Source of the DNA: Lepas anatifera
Lineage: Eukaryota; Arthropoda; Thecostraca; Lepadidae
NCBI GenBank assembly: GCA_034440635.1
Contig: JAOTON010000959.1
Location: 124,001 to 188,000 of the forward strand
Reading direction: 5' to 3'
Length of the DNA: 64,000 nucleotides
Below the pieces are notes generated by a model. It worked only from the letters and a program-made list of their open reading frames with translations, was not told the DNA's origin and did not search any database. Below are positions 49,174-61,346 of this stretch, piece by piece. Each line of letters opens with the position of its first letter. The stretch's first letter is position 1. The position numbers and the translations under genes were made by a program.

Positions 49174-52100
49174 GCAAACCCAAGCTGAAGCTGGCAGTCA
49201 TGGCTGTGAAAGATGTGTGTCACTGCTCGAAATTCAAGTCTCTTTTTTTCCTCGACAAGAATAGAAACCTGCACTGCAGAGTAAATACGCTTCCTAGGGG
49301 AAAGCCTTATACGTATAGAGTAAGATAGATACGTTCCGGGCATGAAGATTAAACACCCTTCATCGTACCAGGGTGACTCGTGTATGTTAGATTGATCCAA
49401 CAATTTGTAGTCCTGACAATTTACTCTTGTTAGCAGTGCAACTGAATTTTCTCGACGTAGAGGCAGAATTGTAAGCACTAGGACTGCACTGATTTGGAGC
49501 CAGAAATGTCCGTTAACCAGAAGCTGCAAATAAAGGCAATTTGTGTCATCAAACTTCGAATATCACCACAACGTCTGCTTGCCAGAACCAGCATGGCTGT
49601 CGAATTTGCCACGTTCCCTTCCCGGAACATGTCAGATCACGCGGTCATGCTCACATGCTTCCCGGACGGATGCGTGAGAATCTGGCTGTTAATGCCCAGG
49701 GGCGTGAAACGCGCACCTGTCGTGGTGCCACCGTCTGAAGGATTGGCTAGAGCGGCTGGGAAGGTTCCTGTCACCATCTTGGTACCAAAGTGGCTGAAGC
49801 TCACGTGGAAACCCGTATGATGGCGATGAAAAGTTCGGAGACAGGAGCATCGCCATAGATTCTTCACTGGCGGGGAGGGAGGGACTCTGACCAGGCGATG
49901 GCCGGGGAAAGGGCGAAGCCGAAAAATGTATAGTTGTTTTGAATGACATTAGGGAGACAGCAAACTAGCCCAAAACTTGGGAAAATTTACTACGCCCAAT
50001 CTGACAAAAGGTCAATAAAGGGAAAATTTACTACGTCCAGGCTGACAAAAGGTCAATAAAAAACTAGGTCGAGCCCCGAATTGGGAGGGACAGCCCCTGC
50101 TTCACAAGGTGGGGGTTGTGTCCCCCTCCTCCGCTTTCAACTGCCATGGTTGGAGCTGCACTGAAATGTAGTTGGCTTGCACTCTGGTAGGTCTCTTTTG
50201 TCGGTAAGCCAACCAGACAATTCCAGCCCAAAGCCCGTGTAACTCTTTTCAAACATGTGAGTCATAACAAAAGTGTCAGCCCTTCTGGTGATTTTACTTT
50301 TATCAGTAGGTAAGTATGTGAAGAGTTAATCCTAATGGACGAAAGACCTGAGCCAGAACAGAGTCGTACCTGAGTCAGAAGATTCACAGCTGGTAAGACA
50401 TCCAGCTGAGTAAAATATGGCTGCGTTCATGGATGAGAGATATCGTGGGTAACAAGGCGTGATCCCTGTCGGAATATCACGGAGTTTCAGATGAACTTCC
50501 ATTCAGAGCGACTGGACTGTATCAGAAGGCGCTGAGCAGAGAGCACTTACACACGAAGCGGGACTGCGACTGAACAGTTAAACGGAAAGGAGTTGATGGT
50601 CCGGATAGCTCGCTTGGAGATTAGGTATACGGTATTCTCCATCCTTTCTGGAAGGTGTTTGGAGATAACAGTGGTTTGCAAGGCTGCTTCTTTAGACCGT
50701 ATGCACATGTATGCAGACAAATCATAAGCCAGTTCGGGACTACCTGCGTGTGTCTCTTATGACATCACCATTGGTGAGTATTGTTTTTCTACGGCAACAT
50801 CTAGTGTTTCCTTTACGGCATGGTCAGCTGACATCAACCTCTAAGGTATGCTAGCGAATACGTATTTCAAACCATCATCTTGCTTTGGCCCAACCAATAT
50901 TTTTTCTGAGATGCTAGTGATGTTTACGCGCCAGCTTAATTCTCTTTAACTCGCAGAAAATTGCGTGCAAGCATCTTTGGCTAGCCGTGCCACATTCCAT
51001 CAGCCACAGAAGACATGGGAGCCACCCTTGTCTGCTTCTTCACGGCCCGTGTCCGTCACGCCGCCGTGCTGTTCTACAACAGAGCTGCCAGCACTGATCA
51101 CAAACAGCCACGTGGCGGCAACCTCACCTCTACAAAGACTGCCGCGTTCCTGGCCCTGCTGGCGTGCCCTGTAGCAGGCCCATCACTCAGTGAGCTGCCG
51201 GGCCCCACCAGGGTGCGCCTCCATGTAATTGAAAACAACAAAGGGGTTAGGCCACTGCCTGGCTTCATTAGTGTGCTACACTCCGCTGTCTACCAGCTGT
51301 GGAGGTTTGAGACTAGGCTTGATGGTGGCCTCTGTCGGGAGGTCTGTGGCGCGCCCCGCCTATAGGTTCTCTATTGAAGGCGACAGCTCTCGCATACCGA
51401 GTGGTATTTGGTGGAAGAGGGGCCACCCCCTTAGACAAAAGTATCCAGCCATGGCTGGGCGATACGTGAAGAGTTACGGCGGCCCATAGCGTGGGCTCCG
51501 CCTCTGGCGTGGGTAGATACCGTTATTACACAACAGAGTTCTGCTGACGTGATTGCCGGGTCTGTCAGTCGTCAGTTAATACTTCGAATATGCCCCAGGC
51601 GGGGGCGGGAGACTGCCGTGGCAAGGTGGCCCGCTGATACCAGCACCGCGGTCAAGCTTATCTGCCTGGTTCTGAGGTGCCGGCTCGCAGGACACAGTTT
51701 CTCAGTACACGCAGCGCCAGTAAATAAAATGAAACCAGCGAAATGTCAGCAAAAAATCTTTCTTGTCCCAAGATAAAAATCTGAGATAAAAAGTGCAGTC
51801 TGCGTCAGATCAGTGCTCTCTCCTCCAGATCGACACACCCTGTCGATATCCCCTTTCTAATATTCATCGCCTCCCCCGACACATCTCCGATGCGCCGGCT
51901 TTCAGAAGAGGTGTGGTGCGTCAAACACTGTCGCCGCTATTACTGAATCGCTCTCACCGTCGCTGACGACGATGCCCGCGGGCGCGTCGGCTAGCTGAGC
52001 TGCGTCGCCTCACTGACTGCGCGTGGGAGGCCAGCGCTGCAGCTGGGGCTCACAGTCTGAGCGTGGGGCCCAAACGGTCTCAGGGTGGCGGGCGAGTTCA

Positions 52101-52486
52101 GGCGTATTATCCGCCGTCGCTGGCGACAGGTTCTGTAATCAATCCTTCGGCTGGATGACCCGCCGGTGCGGAACAGTGTCAACCTGTAATCGATTCCTTC
52201 ATTAATGTTTCATGCGTCTCGCCTCATACAATGACACAGCTTTTGCTAGTTTAATCAGGTAATCACGTGTCGACCTGCGAGCGCCGGGCAGTGCTGATTT
52301 CCTATCTGATTGGGTCGCGAACGATGCTCCCTCATCCGCCTGTCCGGCGGTGATGATGGATCTGTCTGGGATGGTGCCGGCATCACGACTGCTTCGCCGC
52401 CATCTCGCCCTTCAGACGACGCAATCGCTGCTTATCGAAACAGCTCTATGTTTTAACTTCATATATCACATTGGAGAACAGTCTCC

Positions 52487-52521
52487 TCTCTCTCTCTCCC
52501 TCTCTCCGTCCCTCTCTATCC

Positions 52522-52556
<35 letters not shown>
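52487..52556. repeat. (CT)n microsatellite
   Basis: About 70 bp of CT dinucleotides interrupted by CCCTCTCCGT-like variants, with the purest run at the right end. Confidence 0.95.
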
Positions 52557-52558
<2 letters not shown>

Positions 52559-53373
52559 GGTCTTCCTTGTCTCACAACTTTCACATATAAATCTGATATT
52601 ACATAGAATAAGTGAATGACGAGCAAACGAGAGCAGTTATAGGACATCACTAGTTCCTTTATGAAATGAATTTGTTTGAAAGCACTGTTTCGTTTTTAGC
52701 ACCGAGCAGGTAACCTCATGACCCCTCAGGAAAAAAACGAGCGCTCCGTTGAGACATCAGATGTAACCGGCGGCCAATAGCCACAACAATGGCCTTTCGG
52801 GGCGCACGCAGTGCATCCGTACATTATGATCGCAGGTCAAGCAATGACCCATGACCGCCTGAGGCACCGGCTGACCTGGATGGCGACTCGGAAGCGCAGT
52901 TTGGTGCGGCAATGACCGGCCTCGTCCTGGAATGGAAAACGCCTCCGCTCATTATGAACTCGCTCTGATTGAGTTTGGGTCTTCTGCCCGTGGCTCCGAT
53001 GTGGCCTTTGCTCCAGTTCCGTCCAGTATGACGCCCCCTGTAGGGCATTTGATAGACACTGTTGGCTTTGTCCAGTTTGGTGTCGATTGCTGGGACTGCG
53101 AAAATTGATCATTAAGATCATACAAAACCGGGACTTGGTGCACCTGTCATGAGTTGTGTGGCTGAGTTATCATGCGCATAGTGCATACTGACAAAGTCGA
53201 GGCATATTTCGTTTGTTCCGAAACCCACCTGTTACAAAGCACTATCGCTTGAAACGTTCTTCTGATCTGATGATGCCTCAACATTGGCTCTAACTCAAGC
53301 CAGCCAAAAGCAAGAGCCCAACAAATTGTTGCCCCTAATTTGTCACCTCCGCTGACCTGTCATGACCTAAACA

Positions 53374-54158
53374 CAGGGGCGTAGTCAGGATTTCGCTGAT
53401 GGGGGCTGGAGTGGCACCGGAAGGAGGTCGTGGGATAGCGCCAAAAGGGCCCCAAAAATGTCGGCGAAAATAAATAAAAGAACGTTGAGTGGCAGAAACG
53501 GTGACTGCCAAGATCAAACTAGTTCCGAAAATCTAGTTTCCACATCAGCTAGTTCTAAAAAGGCGCTTGAAGGTAGATTGTCCCTGAAATATCAATATAT
53601 ATTCCGCCCCATGACAAGACATGTGTGTACCTACCACATTGCTTTAAAAAACAATCGAGCTTGAAAAGCGAAAACGCCCTCAAGTGCTTCTTCCTCTTCA
53701 AGAGAAACGTCTTTCAAAGTCAGATCGATTTCGGAGCGTTGCACCGGGCAGCATGATTGTGCGTGGACAAGTTGGTTCATTGGCCTATCTCCTCGAATCC
53801 TGGATGCTTAAATAGCAGAAACACAGTGATTATTCTGAAATGCAGTGGATTCTGAAATTCGAGGTCTCGGCTCACACTGTGGCCAATAACTTTTCTATCA
53901 ATTTCCGTCATGAATATTGCAAATTGTCTTCAAAGAGCACTTTTTACTGACGTTTCCGATGGGTAAAAAGGGCCTTGCTTGTCACAAAATGGAGTGTTGG
54001 AGAGGGCTTAAGAGGGCCCTGTCTGGTATGAAGTTTCGCGGTTTGCTACAGAAAATAGTGCGGGTGGGCCACCTTTCGTGCGGCCTGTGTCCTTAGGTGC
54101 CCCTCCAGGTCCACAGGAGTAGAGGGCGCCTGCCCCAGCCCCCTTGTCTACGCCCCTG
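53374..54158. mobile_element. hAT-like non-autonomous element (CAGGGGCGTAG ends)
   Basis: The left end reads CAGGGGCGTAGTCAGG and the right end, reverse-complemented, reads CAGGGGCGTAGACAAG. The flanks CCTAAACA (53366-53373) and CCTGAATA (54159-54166) match at 6 of 8 bases. It is 785 bp long, with short GGGGGCTGG blocks just inside both ends and no transposase frame. Confidence 0.6.
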
Positions 54159-55067
54159 CCTGAATATCCACCCATGCTCAGGAGTGGTCCATATAGTTCC
54201 TTAACTGTTTCCCATGGACTATCTACCGTGTTCGCGTCATTTCGCTATGTTGCATCGTAAAAAAGTGATCGAGTTGGTGGGGTGTTCAAACCTTTCCTCC
54301 CCCTCCCATTAAGGCGAGTGTAGTCAGAGGCCACTGGGGCGGGGGTTAAAACATCCCATCCTTCTGCAAATGATGACCAGCACGCCAGAATATCAGCAAC
54401 AAGCATTCCCTTTAAACAATTACCTAGCATTGTAATTAACTCGTAGATCTCTATATCTGATAAGCTTCCTATATCTCACTGGGTTGTTATACTTACGTCT
54501 ATCAGTTCACTCCAAAAAGCTACTCAGCTTCGTTTGTTTTCACTGAAGGTTGGCATCACTGTCCAAAAATCCCCACAGTCATGCCCAGGGCACTCAGATT
54601 ATGATTATCGTTCGCCGTGTTTTTCTCCTGGGTTCGATACCCAATCGCCGCTAGGGCAAACCACCAGCCTCACTGATCGCCGCTTATCTTTATTCATCGA
54701 AGTCCCGGGATTTTTTATACAGTCCAACGTGATCTTCCCTCTGACACAGAAGACAGAGCTGTTCATGGCTCGATTTTACTGAATTTGTTTCCAATAAGCC
54801 AAAGCTCCGATTGAGGTGACCTCGGTCGCTCATGTAGATTTCTTCACAATATAGTCGCATTTGTGGTGCGTCAGTGCAGGCTGCATATAGGTACATCAAA
54901 TTATACTTGTATGCGTCCAAACGCCTTCAAAATTTATGATAAAGATACAATAACCATCTGCAAGAAAGATCAACTAAACTATGCACATATACACAGTCGC
55001 AAGCATCACAAATGGTTCGGGGTATCATGCGATGTGATCTATTGATTCCGCCGTAGCTCAACCATGC

Positions 55068-55289
55068 TGAGAAAGCGTGACCTCTCAATACCAAGCTCTT
55101 ACTGATGAGGATCCTCTGACCTCTGACACTGAGCTCCAGCGTCTTGCTGCTCTATGGCATGAGCTGTGCCGTCCAGCTCCAACCACGCTCCCCGACTGGA
55201 CTCGTTGGTCTCGTAAAGTTTATTGGATGAGTCGCCGTATCGCCCGATCGCGCCTGATTTGGTCCGCATTCACGTGCCGGCCGCTGTAA
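55068..55289 (+). pseudogene. Coding-like fragment of unknown origin
   Basis: An open frame after a stop at 55062 reads, in part, YQALTDEDPLTSDTELQRL, then HELCRPAPTTLPDWTRWSRK, ending in CRPL and a stop. Residue choice (balanced charges, Trp, few Cys) and codon use look more protein-like than other small ORFs in this intron. No flanking splice sites stand out. I do not recognise the family. It could be a remnant of a transposon protein or a retrocopy, or chance. Confidence 0.25.
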
Positions 55290-57281
55290 AAAGGCGGGCT
55301 GGGTGCTTGTGGTCAGGAGTAATTTATGCCTTTAGCGGACTGGAGGGTGCTCTGAGCGCAGATGGAGTGATTGGAGGGTGAACAGAAGTGCAGAATCAGC
55401 TGAATACATCGCTACCGGTGCTCGTCGCGGCGCCACAATACCTGCCACTTGTACAGCTTCGGCGCGAGATCCGATTCGGAAGCGAAGAGTGTGGAAGTGG
55501 AGTGATTGATGATTGGCTCAGAGGTTGTACTGTTGGCTGCCATGGCGGCAGGTTAAGAGCAGTCTCCTCAATGGTCCAACGTTGGAGTGGAAGACACGCT
55601 CAAACCAGAAGCTCTGATCCAGAAAGCTTCCATTTGAACTATCTAGCATGACTGATGGTTATGGCTCTGTTAGAGGCGTTAACCTTAACGCTGCTGATGG
55701 TATAAAAGTGATAAGTGTCACTTTCAGCTCCATGACTGAATGACTTACATGATGCGGGATTTTTTTGACTGAGCGGTTTCATGCACATGCGGTGCTCAGA
55801 AATCGCTCTGTAGAGCGGTAATTGTGCTTGCGACCCAATAAGGAAATACCGTTTTAATGAGGTTCGGAAACGGCCGATAAATACATTAAAAATGTGATGC
55901 CATAACCATTTTAGTTCGACTCAAACTTATTTATTGCTTTTCTGGGCAGTTTCACAAAACTCTGAGTGGACCAAACCAAAGTATGCGATAATATATATGC
56001 CTAATGTGAGCCAAAGGAATCTACCCTCCGTCAATCTTAGCTTCTGACTCCCCTCCAGCTTTCTACTCCAGTATTTTTTTATCCTCAAAATCTCCCTCCC
56101 TTCAACATCGTCACGTTCTGTCTGTATCTTTTCTCTCTGTATCTGCACTTTGCACATGATCTATCGCTAGCTTGGTAATCCATAACTCAACGAATATTTC
56201 CTTTGCGTATGCTTTCCTCCCCGTCGCGTCCATCACCTTCCCACTTGCCTCTCGCGTTTCTCTTCCTGCATTTACCTTCTGCCGAGCGCGTTCGCCTCGC
56301 CTGCCACAACAATAGCATCATCGGCGGTATCGAGGAATTCACCTCCGATTCTCTCCATTATCGCCGGCCGTAATTGGCTCTAATGTACCCGGACAATGCC
56401 AACAGTAGCCATCTTGGCAGCGCTGTCAGCTGATGACGACGTCAGCTTCGCGGATGCTACAGGCGGTGACGTCCAAGCTGATATGTCAGCGTTTTAGTTC
56501 AGGATGAAACTATATAAAAATAGAAGGGATTTGTTTAAACGGCACGCATTGTATGAGCCAACTATATCGGATATTTTCAGCCCTCTGGAATGAATAGTAA
56601 TTTGTCTGACATGATTTTTTAGCATCACCCCAGATGCCAAATTTCGAGCCAATGGGGCGGTCTCAGCTTAGGCAAAATGGCCCGTGCAGGGAATGGTCAA
56701 GTACCATGGCTGGAGATCTCTTCTCGATCCAGGGGTGCTAGGTGGGTTAACGCTGGCAAGCCCTATATAAAGCCTATGGGAGACCCAAAATCTAGGGGGT
56801 CCTGGCCCCCACCCTCCCTCCCGGGATTTTCACCCATGACTAAGACTCTAAAGGCCCCAGCTATGTTCGTCTTGGGTGGTTTGGCACGATTGCCCCGCTG
56901 CATGCGCTGGGAGGATGTCCCTGGCGTAACTCCATTCCCCTGTCGAAATACGCGTGGCATCGACTTATCCATACACTGAACTGTATCACCTCATTTAACT
57001 CAGGCTTAAGTAGCTTATATTGGATAGGCCGGTGCGGCATTGCCTGACATATAATAACTACATTTCGGTGCAACTAGTTAAATATTAATATCACGTTATG
57101 TGCGGGCAAATGGTTTCTTTACAATTAAAATACCATCATTTTAAATGCAAAATATTCCAGCCTCATTGCTTTCAAGACCACCACCGTAACCTATCACAAA
57201 TCATAGGTGCTTATTCCTGCATCATTCAATCCCTTTGACGTGACGGCTCTCGGCTGGTGACGTGTGTTCTCTTTTTGGCAG

Positions 57282-57361
57282 CCGGGGAGAAGATTGCGGG
57301 AATACATCGGCTCCCAGAAACCGCTCAGATGATGCGGGAAAACGTCGACAGAGTGCTTCAG
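57282..57361 (+). CDS. DIXDC1: Dixin-like protein, CH-domain exon b
   Basis: Acceptor CTTTTTGGCAG and donor CTTCAG|GTGAGA bound 80 bp. Two bases complete the Ser codon begun at 40078; the exon ends in phase 0. It encodes GEKIAGIHRLPETAQMM, then RENVDRVLQ. Vertebrate dixin has GEKLSGVQLSPGNQQEM followed by KNNVEKVLQ, so this is the middle of the CH domain. The following intron (3,985 bp) is nearly filled by a nest of transposons that begins only 78 bp after the donor. Confidence 0.95.
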
Positions 57362-57472
57362 GTGAGACCTATCTGCCTACACAATGACTACGGCGTCGGT
57401 GTAAATGCAATGCCTATACGTGCTGCCTTAGGCTATAGGCAGTGGCGGATACAATGGGGGAGGGGCTAGGGG

Positions 57473-59274
57473 CAGACTTGTTGATGACTCAAATTTCATT
57501 TTGTCGACTCAACTCTGACTCACAGCTCTAAGGGCGACTCTGATTCCGACTCGACTCACCATGTTGAAAATGGTGAGCCGGCTCGACTCAGTCCAAATTC
57601 AGAGAAGAGTCTACTCGACTCTGACTCCAATAAGTGATAAGTCGGAGTTGGATCTGGCTCAGAATGGTGCCCAAGTATGCACACACAAAATGCACATTTC
57701 TTTTAATAATATGCAAATTTAAGGAAATGTATTCATGTCATTAACTATTTATTAACTGCACATATCTTCCAATAACATGTCAATTGCAATGCATTAATTC
57801 ATGACATAAAGTATATCTGCATAGGAATGAAGAAAGGTGCTAAACGCGAACAAGTGAGTGAGATGAAGGGCCTGAGGGCTTTTCATTTTGAAAGTATGTC
57901 CTTCATGAGCAAAGCCATAATTGAGGCAATACCTAAGCGACGTTTCAAACGCAAAGAACATGAATCAATATTTTAACATTTGGTATTTTGAGAGGCATTC
58001 CTGCCCCAGTGTATTCGGAGCAATCCTGTGACAAATTTAGCTTATAAATTAATACTACGCTGCGCCGCATTGACCCTGTGCAGCACCTCAAAAACAAAAC
58101 AAACCATGAACCCTGCAACGAGCGCTCACCTCGTCCTACGGAAAAGCTGTAGTAAGCGCTACAGATGGCGCATTGAATACATTACGCGAACCTAACTTCG
58201 GATGGCACAAAATATGACAATGAATAGCGCTGGAAAAGTCACGTGACTTAAAAAAGTGAGAAAATCTGCAGCTCTAGGAAAAGGAATCTTATCCTTAGGC
58301 TATCAAAGCATAAATTGCTAATATTTTGTTGCACACAATTATGGTTTTGTGACTGACGTGGCGCGCACGGGGAAAGTGAGTGGTAAATCATCATCATAGT
58401 TTGAACAGTGGTGGTAGTTTTTGAGGAGATACTCGATGTGTATATTTCTGTCAGTTTCTCAGTTTGAAATTACTTAGGCAATGCCAAAGATAGGATTGAG
58501 TTTTAGTTTCCGTATACAGAGGACAGAAGGTGCGGTGCTGTGTCGTCAGTTTTTATATTATCTACTTGGGGATGTCCTCAAACCACGACAAATCAAGAAA
58601 ATGATTTGAAAAAAACACTTAATTAAAGCTTTTAGTTTCCGTTTTGATCCATTTCGAGGCTTATGTGCAAAATAGGATTTTTTGGTACCCTCTATCTGGT
58701 CTTGTATTATCTATTTTTTTAGCATTTTCAGTCAAATGAAGGGAGAAAATAGAAAATCAGGAAGTGGTTTCCTAAGAGTGAATTATTACATAATAATCAG
58801 CTTAGGACTTTGCATGGCGTGCGCTCTCAGAGTTGAAAAAGTCATTTTGGTATGTTATTGCTAATATTAAATAGAAAATAACTAGCAAATTTTTGTGCTT
58901 TTGAAACTGTATATTTTACACAGCTCGTTTTTGCTAACGACTGATCCCGGTGTGGGTGTAGTGTGGATATGAAAATAATAAATTACCTTTTATTACCAAA
59001 TACCAATACGAAATCTTTCAACATTTGTTGTGACAATTTCTAACATGTCAGCCATGTGATCACATATGTTAAGAAAATAGAGTGCTGAGTCTTCTCAACT
59101 CCTACTCACACCTTAGAGGCTGACTCTGATTATGGCTCGACTCAACTGGTCGAGCAGTTGCGTCGACTCTGACTCAACCCAAATCTGAAAGTGAGTCGAC
59201 TCAACTCTGACTCGAGAACAACTTGAGTAGACTCAGAGTCGACTCCGACTCTAAGTCGCGACTCAACAACTCTG
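57473..59274 (-). mobile_element. hAT-like element with GAGTCGACTC-rich ends, copy B (inverted)
   Basis: The left end reads CAGACTTGTTGATGACTCAA and the right end, reverse-complemented, reads CAGAGTTGTTGAGTCGCGAC. The flanks GCTAGGGG (57465-57472) and ACTAGGGG (59275-59282) match at 7 of 8. Reverse-complemented, it aligns with copy A (35879-38159), for example in GATGAAGGGCCTGAGGGC, but lacks the 163-bp duplication and the 302-bp insert. Both ends have about 180 bp of GAGTC/GACTC words. It is non-coding. Confidence 0.8.
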
Positions 59275-59618
59275 ACTAGGGGATCTTAAGCCCCCCGTCC
59301 AAAATTGCCGTGTATGCAATGCAACCAATGCATAGCCGGAGCAGACCTGCAAAATGCCGCAAACTCCCGTACCATGGCACGGGCCACTTTACCAGCTAAT
59401 CGTTGTGGAAATGGCCCACTTTTCTACAAATCACCATCGTCTTTATTAAAAAATAGAAACAAGCGCCTTTGATTGGGATCTCCCAAGCATAGGTGTCAAT
59501 TACCTTAAAACAGCTCTACTCTCAATCAGAAACTTTAAGCACATCCCAAAAATTGGCATCTCTACTTCGACGGCTAGTGAGCTGCAAAAAGACGCAAAAT
59601 GGTGGGCCGTTCCCCATG

Positions 59619-60443
59619 CTAACACGCGCATTGACGGGGGTCTGAGCCACCTTCACCTTGACGGGGGTACCCGCCCCTAAGATCTCGGGAACCGCGCTAG
59701 GTAGCGAAAAACGGTAAACGGTGTTGGATAGCACATTCACTTCTCCATCGAAAATACCTGAACCATTGCTTTCAGGTCACATGTAAGGTCACTAGAGGTA
59801 AAAACATGCCATCATAGGGATAACATGTAAATTAAGTTTTTGGCCATTACATCTGAAGTAAAGATAGAGCAAAAAAATTTTAACTACATGAATCCTCGCA
59901 GCAAGCCAAATCGAAGGATATATAATATGACCTCGCTAGGTCAAATCAAGGATTTGACCTGATGTCAGGTCAAGGTCAAATTTGTAAAATGCATATGATA
60001 GGTAAGAACTGCAATGACGAGGCAAATATAATGCACTTAAAATAAATGTTTTATCTCTGTTCATTACTGAGTTATTTAGTTAAAAAAATTCCCATGTATT
60101 TCCAATGGATAGGTCATGGCTCGTACCTGACCTTAGGTCATCGATATAAAAAATACCGGAACATATTTTAGAAACTTTGGTGGGGGCATTGCGTGATATG
60201 AGTTTCAATCGGATAAGGTGACCCTGTTCCGACTTATGCTATCTTAAACTTCTTTTGATGTCAGATTTCTTGACCTGTACTGGTGACCTGACCTGAGATG
60301 ACCTAACCTTAAAATTTTGAAAAAAGTTGTAAAATGATGAGGGAAAAGGTATCCAAGTACGGCGGCGCGTAGCGCCGCCGTTTTTTGCTTTCTCCGGAAA
60401 ACCTAAGTGAGCGGGCACCCGCCCCCGTCAATGCCCGTGCTAA
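59619..60443 (+). mobile_element. piggyBac-like half-site element, divergent family 3, CTAA-flanked
   Basis: The left end reads CACGCGCATTGACGGGGG and the right end, reverse-complemented, reads CACGGGCATTGACGGGGG (17 of 18). CTAA rather than TTAA flanks both (59619-59622, 60440-60443). The left side again repeats the terminal core after GAGCCACCTTC, as in families 1 and 2. About 14 AGGTCA/TGACCT hexamers are present. Shared 3' landmarks are the TGACCT-TGACCTGACCT block (about 60263-60302) and CCGGAAAACCTAAG. A 10-bp-stem hairpin (ACGGCGGCGC, loop GTA) followed by T6 lies at 60359-60386. It is non-coding. Confidence 0.65.
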
Positions 60444-60946
60444 AGGATAAGGAATTGTTCGCGCATACTGCCCGTACTATGAGGCCGTCTCTATGGACCG
60501 TCTGGACCGTTTTCAATTTCTTGTGTTTCTCTTCATGATTTTTTTGCAAACAGGTGTGTAAATAACTGCCTCATATGCCAGATTTTTGGCTCTTAAGTAT
60601 TGGGCTCGTGAGTATTTGGCTCCCAAGGCAGCCGCAATGTATTGGACTTACACGGTGCCATAATGCCGCAGTCTGTCCACAACCATGCATTTCATGGCTA
60701 CTGACTGAGTAATGTACATTCAACTATGCATTTAGAAAAAAGTATACCCTACAGAGCCAGTGGGTGGTTTGAAAACCAGTACAGTTCCTTTTTGTGAAAC
60801 GGCCCACTTTTAAGAGAAAAACCAGTTGGTATGGGACACTTATGATACTTTTTGCAGCTCTGAGCTGGAGGCTGTTTTGAGGTAATGGTGGGGTAAGTTT
60901 AAGCCCCTAGTTCACTCCCCCGCAATTAAGTCCTGGGTCCGGCACT

Positions 60947-61346
60947 GGCTCTATAAGCGTAGTACTTAGGATAACGGAGTACGTCTTAAATTAGCAAGCC
61001 TAGTGAGAGGAGAAATTAGTTTTCAGATTTTCACTTGCACTATGCTTTGTGAGGGAAAACGTGTTGTGCCTTGTTCTGGATTTTACCCACTGATCTCGGG
61101 AAATAAGCCAATCGAATGACTTAGTTCGTTATTTAATTACACCTGACATGATATCTAACCAGGGATGCAATGTTGTGATTTTGATTAAAACTCGTCATTA
61201 CCAGCTATAACATCCTGTGAACGTACATAAATCCTAATTTTGCCTCGCTGATGTTCTTGCTGGTGGCTCCGGATGTCAGCCTGATTTAGTTTAATACCAC
61301 CATTTTTTTCTGAGAAATACTGACAACACTTACTGTCTTGTCCCAG
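60947..61346 (+). other. Remaining part of dixin intron 4
   Basis: These 400 bp of unique AT-rich sequence run up to the pyrimidine-containing acceptor TACTGTCTTGTCCCAG of exon 5. No other feature is seen. Confidence 0.7.

Larger units (their letters stand above)
40079..57281 (+). other. Dixin intron 3
   Basis: This 17.2-kb intron starts GTGAGT and ends TTTTTGGCAG. It holds the TTAA MITE at 43698, family-1 copy C at 46375, a minisatellite at 48767, a (CT)n tract and the hAT-like element at 53374, all listed. The remaining long stretches (40079-43697, 44153-46374, 47392-48766, 49174-52486, 52557-53373, 54159-55067, 55290-57281) show only short, unconvincing ORFs. The GC-rich patch at 44600-44900 has open frames on several strands but no known domain. 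Confidence 0.7.
57440..60946 (+). mobile_element. hAT-like element (CAGTG ends) carrying two nested elements
   Basis: The left end reads CAGTGGCGGATACAATGGGG and the right end, reverse-complemented, reads CAGTGCCGGACCCAGGAC; both lead into G-rich then GGGGCT-type sequence, like the small MITE at 24073. With the nested elements removed, left and right parts share an internal phrase (AAATGGCCCACTTTT at about 59409, AAACGGCCCACTTTT at about 60796). The flanks GCTATAGG and GCTCTATA agree only loosely, so the outer limits are tentative. There is no transposase frame. Confidence 0.5.

Noticed and set aside
54630..54665. Box B-like GGTTCGATACCC as a tRNA or SINE
   Set aside because: No matching box A at the right distance and no flanking duplication were found.
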